Below are positions 56,177-64,000 of a stretch of 64,000 bases of DNA, piece by piece (position 1 is the first letter of the stretch; each line of letters starts with the position of its first letter). This stretch comes from Antedon mediterranea (Eukaryota; Echinodermata; Crinoidea; Comatulida; Antedonidae): contig NC_092677.1 in NCBI RefSeq assembly GCF_964355755.1, positions 14,344,601 through 14,408,600 of the forward strand, written 5' to 3'. The position numbers were made by a program, and so were the translations under genes. The notes below the pieces were generated by a model, which was not told the origin of the DNA, made no database searches, and was given only the letters and a program-made list of their open reading frames with translations.

Positions 56177-56509
56177 TACACCGATCATAGAGAACCACCA
56201 CAATTCAATTAATCTATTTTTAGAAATCGAAAATGTTCTTGACACTTTCAAATGTAAGTCTAAGATGTTTGAAGTAAGGTATAATATATTATGTATTTTA
56301 TGGATAAATTTGATGGCATGGTACTTGGAGTACATTTGATAATTACCGATAGAGGGAGACACATAACAATCCATGTGACTTAGGAAAGACATAGATTCTA
56401 ATTAATAATAATTATATGATTTTGATAGAGGGAGACACATACAATCAATGTGACTTAGGAAAGGCATAGATTTTAATGAATAATATCTGATTTTGTAATT
56501 TAGTAAACT

Positions 56510-56690
56510 ACTGTGGAGTAGCTTTGCGTCAGGGAGTTGAGTAATCGGTCAGATGTTTTGGCCTACTCTGACGAGCTTGCGCTGATGGCTAGTGGTTACT
56601 CCACGGTAGTTTCCTACAATTACAACCCTCTTGGTGCAGTACCCGCTACTTACTTGGGCTCGAGTCCCACCCGAGAACTACTTGCAACAA
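56510..56690 (+). repeat. tRNA-like SINE (family B) rearranged with the 43-bp repeat sequence
   Basis: CTGTGGAGTAGCTTTGCGTC, GAGCTTGCGCTGATGGCTAG and CTCGAGTCCCACCCG, i.e. parts of 3520-3745 in a different order. Confidence 0.6.
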
Positions 56691-57644
56691 AAGAAAAACA
56701 TGACTTTCCTTTAAAACCGCCACTAACATGATTGATAAACATACAGATACAGATACAAACTGAAATACAAACTGCGATGCACAATCAGGGAAGACTAGAC
56801 TTCCCTGTTCTTATGAATTGGGAAAATATTGGAAAACACTAGAATTAAATAATACATGACTACATCATTAATTTGATGTATCCAGATTTTGTAGAATCAG
56901 ATAATATTAGGAAGTTTGTTTTAGTGAATTGTAAATATATGTTTGTTTTACTCCGCACTGTTGACCAATTTGATCATAACACAGTGAAAGTGGAGGTGTA
57001 TTTAAAAGAGATATTTAATTTAAAATGTTATTAGTCATTAGACGCATGTGTAATACACATACCCTATACGTATTCCCTCACATATATTTATTTTATCATT
57101 AGGTTTGGGACGACGATCTTGCGACAATAGCTCAGACTTGGTCTGAAAAGTGCATCTGGGATCATGGACAGCCAAACAACTTCAAAACCTTGACTGATTT
57201 CAACGAGTTAGGGCAAAATCTGTGGCTTGGCGGCAGTACGGCAAACGACTCAACACCAACGGTATAGATGCAACACAGGCCTGGTACAATGAAGTGAGCA
57301 TGTATACATATGAGACAAGGGCATGTAGCGGCGTTTGTGGACATTATACCCAGGTAAGAAAATTCCATACATAATATACAGAGGGCATTATAATCTTCTC
57401 CTATTTATGACATAGTTGTAATCATGCAGAAAACTCTTATAAAGAGTGTCTGACCTTAGTTAGCGTATGGATGGACTTGCATTTGGTGTGGGTAACATAC
57501 ACATTCCTTTTTTCTAGACCTGTTTTGATTCAGAAATCATGAATAAATCATGAAATGAACCATGTCATAAATTAGGAGATTATAGAAGGAGCTAGATACA
57601 ACATTGTTATAGCGGAAAATCAACATTACCTTCTGATCGCCTAA

Positions 57645-57985
57645 CATTTAAAGATGTATTGTCCTCCTAAAAAATAATTCTTAAACAATTTTTTTTTAAT
57701 ATTCCATTTTAATGTAACATAATAGTTATCCACTTTGACCAAAAATTTTATCGGAAAAAAAATGTAATTTATAGCAAAAATGGTCAAATTGACTGCCACA
57801 ATTTATTTTTGGTTGAATCTACCCATTTATTTTGTCATTTTACAAGTGAAGACATTATTTTTTTCGGTTTTTTTTCTATGGAAGTGATTAACTTTATTAA
57901 AACTAAAAAATAACATATTCAAAGTCTGATTAAATTAGTCTTCATTTTTCATGTTTTTGGGGAACAATACATCTTTACATCTTAA
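57645..57985. mobile_element. MITE (family 5), long palindromic copy
   Basis: AAAGATGTATTGTCCTCCTA at the left and GGGGAACAATACATCTTTAC at the right are inverted repeats; inner arms TAGTTATCCACTTTGACC and GTCTTCATTTTTCATG. Lies in intron 2 of the second CAP gene. Confidence 0.75.
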
Positions 57986-58556
57986 CGCTCGAAATATCGA
58001 TGCTTTTAAACAGCCATTTTGCGCAATGTTTGCATTACATTTTTAGAACTGTACTTAATTAGTATTGAGATTCCTTGCTCGGTAACTTGCACCTCTATTC
58101 CATCCACATCCCCTCCCCATTACCTCAAACCACCAAATGTATGTTACTACCTGTTTGTGTATAGGTTGTTTGGGAGGATTCTTATGCAGTAGGAAGTGGT
58201 GTAAATTTCTGCAGTGAGACCGTTGAAGGTGGAGCAGAAGGTCCATCAAATTAGTGCGTGGCTTATAACGTGTAATTATGGAAAACCGTAAGTAATCATA
58301 AGATGTGTCCACACGCATGCCAAATTAATAGTGAATAGAACATAGTTAAGCTGATCGGAATCGTATCAGAGTTATATACGATGTGCGTGTTCTAGTGATT
58401 GGTTAACACCGGCGTGTATCGATCGATCAACCAAATTATTGAACAAACTTTCAACAAATGACACAAACACATACTGTAAATCTATGACACTTTCAACTTT
58501 TAAAAAATCAAACCAAAATATTACTGATTAAGTATCTTTTGCCTTGAATTCCTTAC

Positions 58557-58651
<95 letters not shown>
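58557..58651. repeat. (TA)n microsatellite, about 95 bases
   Basis: Uninterrupted TA repeats. A fragment of the family A SINE tail (minus strand, GGCAAAGAACATTAATTCA) follows at once. Confidence 0.95.
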
Positions 58652-58655
<4 letters not shown>

Positions 58656-61600
58656 ACAACAGGCAAAGAACATTAATTCATATATATACACTGTATGCTT
58701 TGTAGATAGTTACCTTTTTGTAAATGTGTGTGTACTAATGTAAACTAGAGTTGAACTCGTCACTTTGACGAGTTTGTTATCCGCACGACAAACGCCACGT
58801 GCACGTCATACGTTGGAAAATTGCACACAGAAAAAGATTATAGCATTAAGACCTGAACTGAAGAATATGATATGTTGTTATTGCTGAATTCTGTCAATTT
58901 TGTGTCATATAGTATATACAATATAAACAATATTTTCTGTATACATATTACATACAGTTTAGAATAGGTGAAATTACGAGACCGCCATTTATTCCTATTT
59001 TTAACATGGCGAAGGTATCAAAATGAAACACTAAGATAGCAATTTCGGAAGGAAATTATATTAGCAACAACATATGATAATAGTGCCTATGTGCTTATAT
59101 GATAAGTGTCAATTTCAATGATCAATCATTGAAATTCATAAAATCAAGCGTAAGTCACGTTGCGCAACTTTGACGTTATTCAAAAATACGAGGTGTGCAA
59201 CTTCACGTAAATGTCCATATGCAGGCAAAGTTATGAAATGTTATGTTTACAAGTTTTTGAGATAAGTGAGACACAAAAATGGAGGAGAAAGAAAGAAGAA
59301 TAAATATAAACAAACAAAAAAAGAAACAGGACGATTACAAGGTGCGGATAACTAATTACTTTGTTAGTTGTCTTTGAATTATTTTTATTAAATTGTTATA
59401 TATTTCATATATGTTTCTCTACTGAATCACTTTGGAAATCAATGCTTTAGCACTGAAAGTGTCATTCAGTATAAAGACAGAATAATTAAATAATCTTATT
59501 GGATGTTTATCCGATGTATTTGCGGTTGAATGTAGAAAAAACCGCTGAATTGACTGTATAACTACGATAGATCAAAGAGCGTGTAAACATATAAATAAAT
59601 CTGTGTGTCGTGAGATTGTGTATCATCAGACAAATTAGTATTATTAATGTCAGAATATAATAATATCATCATTAATATTCGGATGGGACGTAAAGCATTT
59701 GGTTCCTGTGTAGGCCTACATATAGTTCACGTTAAAAACTTGGTACACTATTCGTAGAGAGTAGGAGATCTTCTCCCGGTTTGCTGATCTCTGGTAGGCG
59801 CTGCACTGCTGGCTGCCGTTGGTCCATAGAAAGCCTAATCCGAATTTCTTAAGTTTCCGGTTACGCTTTAGGACCAGTATTAGTACCTTTACCTTTTACC
59901 TTTATTCAGTGTCACCTTTACCCGTTAAATTAAGTTTTTAATGTAAATAATAATAATAGTAAATAAAATAAAGATTACAACTTACTTACTTTCTTTAATT
60001 GGGTGAGTTGACTGCCATGTATTTATGAATATAATCCACTTTTCAACTAGACCCTATTGGCCCGATACAGGAGCGAAATCAAGTCAAGCGACGATACACA
60101 TCCTGTAGCAGTATCACATCTTCTAACAGAAATCTTCATGCCATGACACAAGAATAGTGAGAGATTATTCAGAGGGTAAGGTTATGTTAATTTTGGTGTT
60201 AGATGCTTTGGCATGGGCCTATTGCCGTCAGGAGACACGGTACTACAAGCTGTGCTGTCGTTTGATATATCCGTACGAGAATCGATTGATATTTTGTCTG
60301 CTAATTGTCTAAACTGGTTTTTATAAAATGAATATGATATAATACAAATCAATACTTTACATAACTAAAACAATTAATTATTTCATTGAATTGTTTTCGT
60401 TGATTTTAGTGGTAACTACCCGAGACATCCATACGTTGCTGGATCACCATGTACGAAGTGTGCTTCTGGTTCAGGACAATGCTACAACAACTTATGCCGT
60501 ATGTTTTGCTCGTTTTTTTATCCATGCAGTATAGACTCTCCCGTAGGCCTACGCATGAAGTATTGGACAATGCCTGCCTTAGGAGGTTTAGAGATACACT
60601 ATTCATACATAAAAATACAAATTATGATATAGCAGAGGTTGCTGAATTGCCTTTCCTTTTTTGGCAGAATCCGTTAATATGTAGATCCAGCTATGATATA
60701 ATTAGGCTAAACCTGTATAATCACTTTTTTTCACAATTGATTATAAGGTTATGTGTGAGTTTTAATCAATTCGTTTAATATGCACATTGTTGAATGTCCA
60801 AAAAATAAATATTTCAGAAACATAAGCAACATATACATTTAATAACGTTATTTTTATTTATTTTGTTTTTGAATACGCAGTTACAACGATTTCCCATGTA
60901 TATAGAGGGAATAATTCATGTTATGTCTAAAAGTACAATGTTAGACTAACATGAAACATGTGTGTCATTTTAGTGTCAAATTCTTAATCAGTTTCATTTA
61001 CACTCAATTTCTATTACTATACGTACGTAGGTCCGGCTACATGGTTGGTCGGTGTTTTGCAGCAGCTACCCTAGAAGCAGCGACGAGAGATCATTTTCGG
61101 TTACCAAGTGAAAACTATTTCCAGGGTTTTCCGTCACATCATGTATATTCATGTGTGATTTCAGGCCCTCTATAGTTTCTACCTTAACCTAATAGGAAAA
61201 AATAATTCTGCCGGGCTGCGGCAAGAGACAGTGTTGAAAGAGGGCGTTTGTTTATTTGTTTGTTGATTACTTTAGCGTAGGTTAACAGATGTTATTCTAT
61301 GATCCGATAGAATGTTCTTCCTGCACCTACAGTTCCTTTAACTTTGATCCACCAGTATTATTTTGAATGAAGTTAATATTTAAAATATTTATATCTTATA
61401 GGTCCATGTTCCGATCACGACGAGGAATGTGGTAGGTTTTATCATAGCGATTGACTTATGGCTATCCTATATATTTTTTTATTTCTAGTTTCTATCCGTT
61501 AATTAATTATCGGTTAATTTTTAGCTTCGGAAACACGGCCAAAAATAGAACTGAATGGTTATTAGGTAATTCGGTGGTTATTATTCTGTTCATTGGAACT

Positions 61601-62104
61601 ATGGTGCATTTTTAGATGTTTTGTTAAATTGTTTAAATTATTATTATAAGATCTAGAAAATAGAATAAAAATATGCAATTGTATTTTTAACTGTTTCCGT
61701 CCATTGGAAAGATATATAAGCCTATATATATATATTGGATATATTTTGTTAGAGTAATGCTATCGTCAGGACGTGTGTGCCAATAACTTTAATTATTTTT
61801 TAAGGAGATTAGGAGGAAGGAAATTGTGAGATTGAATAACAGATTAAGTATTTTTATTTATTAATTAATTTAATTATTAATATTAAATAATAAGTATTGT
61901 TAAATCAGAGAAGAATTTTATCAAAAACTGTTAAATATCTATGAATGTGACAGAAACGTATTCATTGTCTGCATTTTTGTGAAAGTAAATTTTTATATAC
62001 AACACTACTATTGTTATCAGTAACACACAAGACATTTCACTTTATAAACGTTCACAAAATCAGAAGCAATAATTGTTATACTAAGTATATGGGTAATTAG
62101 AGTT

Positions 62105-62235
62105 AGGGCCAACTCAGACAGAGTCGTTCGACGAGGCTCGATTTGAGTTGTCTTGAGAACTCTAAACATGTTTAATTTTCTCCAGACGAGACGACTCGTT
62201 GGGCCTCGTCGTAAGACCCTGTCAGAGTTGGCCGT
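62105..62235. mobile_element. Small foldback element, GGGCCAACTC ends
   Basis: Ends GGGCCAACTCAGACAGAGTC and GACCCTGTCAGAGTTGGCC are inverted repeats; inner arms GACGAGGCTCG and GGGCCTCGTCG. Only one copy in the window. Confidence 0.7.
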
Positions 62236-63351
62236 AGAACAGAATATTTGTTTTTATATTATATATATATATATATTTAATGTGGTTTTTTCAGCGTTTT
62301 ACTACAAAACATCTTATCTGATATAAGTTAATTTTAAGCAAATAATGAAAAGGTCAAGTAAAGTTATAGGCTAAAATTAATTTAACAATAGACTGTTCAT
62401 TGTCTTTCTAAAATGAATATGTATAATATGTTATCGTCTTTTTAAAAATATTCTAATAAATTCATTTTCAAAATGTGTGGTAAATAACGATAAAGTATCT
62501 TTAATCTTTGATGTACTAAAACATTGCTTTTTAAGTAAAAATTAAATTTCATTTTAGGTCAGAATACATATTATCTAATTCATTCATTTTCATACTTTTC
62601 GTCAAACTTATATACAGTAGTATTTCTCGCTACTCAGTGGTCATGTTGGCATCCGGATCTCGGTACCAGTACTGTACTAAATTTCTACAGTTTAGGAATA
62701 CCATGGTAATACAGCATCACATGTGTGTTTCACATGCATTTTCTACCATAACCATTAACTTAACTTACATGATACAGACACCATGTGATACACATGCGTA
62801 ATGCTGTATCATCGAATATTCCGTTGACGGGTATACGGACTTTATGTGAAGATACAACGTCAAGAACCTGGTGATATGAGAGAGTGGTGTGTTGATAGAC
62901 ACACACCAAGAGAACTGTCTAGAGTAAATCAATTGTATTCATACAGAAAATAGAAATATTATAGTATCATGGTCTTCAACATACGAATAATAACATATTT
63001 AAAAACCCACTGTACGGGAGCTTCAAGCACCACAACATAACCAAAGCGCATGCGAATGAACACATGATTACGTTAAAACTTTATAATTTTATCGTAAGAG
63101 CAAGGTAAGAATAATATTGTGTAAAACAACCTGCCCAATTTAACACAATGTTAAGGCCAATCTACACAGACAAGCGGTAACGGTAAGTTTGTTTTTAAAT
63201 AATAAAATTTGATTACAAAATTGCATCGATTGGTACAGATTTTTTTATGAATAAATTAATACATATGATTGCTGATATCAATTTGATTGGTGCACGTGCT
63301 TACAATTGAGGGACTAGTGCTGTTCCGCCATACCATGGTTGAACTATAACA

Positions 63352-63425
63352 TGAAAGCCCAAGTGGTCTATGGTTAGGACATCTGCATATCAAGCAGAAG
63401 GTCCGGGTTCGAATCTATTTCTCAT
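63352..63425 (+). repeat. Truncated tRNA-like SINE head (family A)
   Basis: GCCCAAGTGGTCTATGGTTA, CTGCATATCAAGCAG and GGTCCGGGTTCGAATCT, then breaks off into TTTCTCATTG, so the 3' acceptor strand is deleted. Confidence 0.7.
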
Positions 63426-63839
63426 TGAATTATTATGTAAATTAGGTTATATATGCAGATGTTTAGAACATTATGTACTTCCAGTACCCAAATAACGCAT
63501 GTCTATTAATATTATTATGTACAAATGGTTAATTTCTGCTGCCGATAACATTTCTAACAAGAAACATTTTACCACATAGATTTACCTCATTCAATTTTTA
63601 TATTAGGATATATATTCAGGTGTTTAGAACATTATGTAATTCTCCGTACCCAAATAACGTATTTCTGTTATTATTTACAAACGGTGTAGTGGTTAATTTC
63701 TGCTGCCGTATGACATTATTAAACACGTATAATGTTAGCAACGATTTCCACGTGGATTACCTCATTAAACTTTTATGATGCAAATTATGTTATAATGTAT
63801 ATGTTTAGAAAATGTTTAATTCCTTCCTACTTAAACTTG

Positions 63840-63907
63840 TCATTGGCCAACTCGCTTACGGTGCGCTTACGTTCTCGTGTTACGTCATAGTGTGAACCAA
63901 GCTTTAC
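63840..63907. mobile_element. PIF/Harbinger-like MITE (family 1), right part
   Basis: ATTGGCCAACTCGCTTACGG, TTACGTTCTCG and the end CATAGTGTGAACCAAGCT then TTA. Confidence 0.6.
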
Positions 63908-64000
63908 GACATTCCTTAAGCAGTTACACTACCTACTGGACATGCGCAGAGAGGAATAGTATTATGATACAGATACCAGCCTCACTCTAGTATGTCGTGA

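Larger units (their letters stand above)
52740..57090. other. Intron 1 of the second CAP gene
   Basis: About 4.4 kb including a family-2 MITE (56020-56176) and SINE-B-like sequence (56510-56690). No other exon recognised. Confidence 0.5.
52416..61431 (+). pseudogene. Second CAP-family gene, head-to-head paralogue, probably damaged; five exons seen
   Basis: Exons 52416-52688, 57103-57353, 58165-58287, 60410-60498, 61402-61431 match the first five exons of the minus-strand CAP gene (exons 4 and 5 have identical lengths, 89 and 30 bases). Exon 1 encodes signal peptide, propeptide with furin-type RQKR, and HNELRSGVDPEA; exon 2 CIWDHGQ, NLWLGG, TQAWYNEV, GHYTQ; exon 3 VVWEDSYAVGSG; exon 4 HPYVAGSPC and CYNNLC; exon 5 CSDHDEEC. 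Exon 2 is 251 bases, one short of the frame, and without a correction meets TAG at 57265. Exon 3 is 123 bases, one more than the frame needs, with TAG and TAA in the main frame. EGF and later exons were not found before 64000; they may lie beyond the window. Either a recent pseudogene or sequence errors. Confidence 0.75.
61432..64000. other. Right end of window, no gene recognised
   Basis: Searched for EGF and ShKT exons continuing the second CAP gene; none seen. It holds a TIR element (62105-62235), an inverted repeat at about 62705-62812, a family-4 left end (63153-63190), a truncated SINE A head (63352-63425) and a family-1 right end (63840-63907). Confidence 0.5.

Noticed and set aside
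60449-60778. 109-codon plus-strand frame
   Set aside because: It starts inside exon 4 of the second CAP gene in the wrong frame and runs into the intron; no family feature.

Overview
The window is eukaryotic nuclear DNA, A+T-rich and intron-rich with much mobile DNA. It most likely comes from a marine deuterostome invertebrate, probably an echinoderm. The reasons are intron-exon genes of metazoan type (CAP, EGF and ShKT exons in phase 1), a BEL/Pao retrotransposon, tRNA-derived SINEs, Penelope-like tails and the very frequent hexamer AGGCCT. Species cannot be fixed from the sequence, and all exon models come from reading splice sites and family patterns by eye.

Layout. 2.4-9.6 kb, minus strand: a nine-exon gene for a PLP-dependent Cys/Met-metabolism enzyme (cystathionine gamma-lyase / methionine gamma-lyase superfamily, 424 codons plus stop), with a non-coding leader exon near 10.2 kb. 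10.2-12.6 kb: two MITEs and otherwise featureless DNA. 12.67-20.13 kb, plus strand: a degenerate BEL/Pao LTR retrotransposon with both LTRs and a 5-bp target duplication. A 938-bp long-TIR DNA element and a small GTCGCG repeat are nested inside it. 20.6-38.1 kb, minus strand: a 17-exon gene for a single-pass membrane protein (644 aa) with signal peptide, furin site, CAP/SCP domain, EGF, ShKT, short linker exons, second EGF, an unrecognised membrane-proximal ectodomain with a second furin-type site, a transmembrane helix and a 30-residue tail. Its introns hold a 24-bp minisatellite (about 1.5 kb), an 849-bp-period tandem duplication, a 5'-truncated L1/Tx1-like LINE with its target-site duplication, and many MITEs and SINEs. 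38.1-52.4 kb: a divergent intergenic region with SINEs, small satellites and a second LINE (49.2-51.9 kb). 52.4-61.4 kb, plus strand: a head-to-head paralogue of the CAP gene, five exons found, with two frame-breaking single-base indels. It either runs off the right edge or is a decaying copy. 61.4-64 kb: no gene seen.

How it fits together. The two CAP genes share exon sizes, splice phases, a GC-AG first coding intron and an acceptor just before the ATG. They are therefore an inverted duplication of one ancestral gene. The 644-aa protein looks like a secreted-domain CAP module tethered to the membrane and probably processed at dibasic sites; no function is known from the sequence. The PLP enzyme is an unrelated neighbour in the sulphur amino-acid pathway. 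The rest is transposon-derived, with at least five MITE families that can be recognised by comparing copies within the window.
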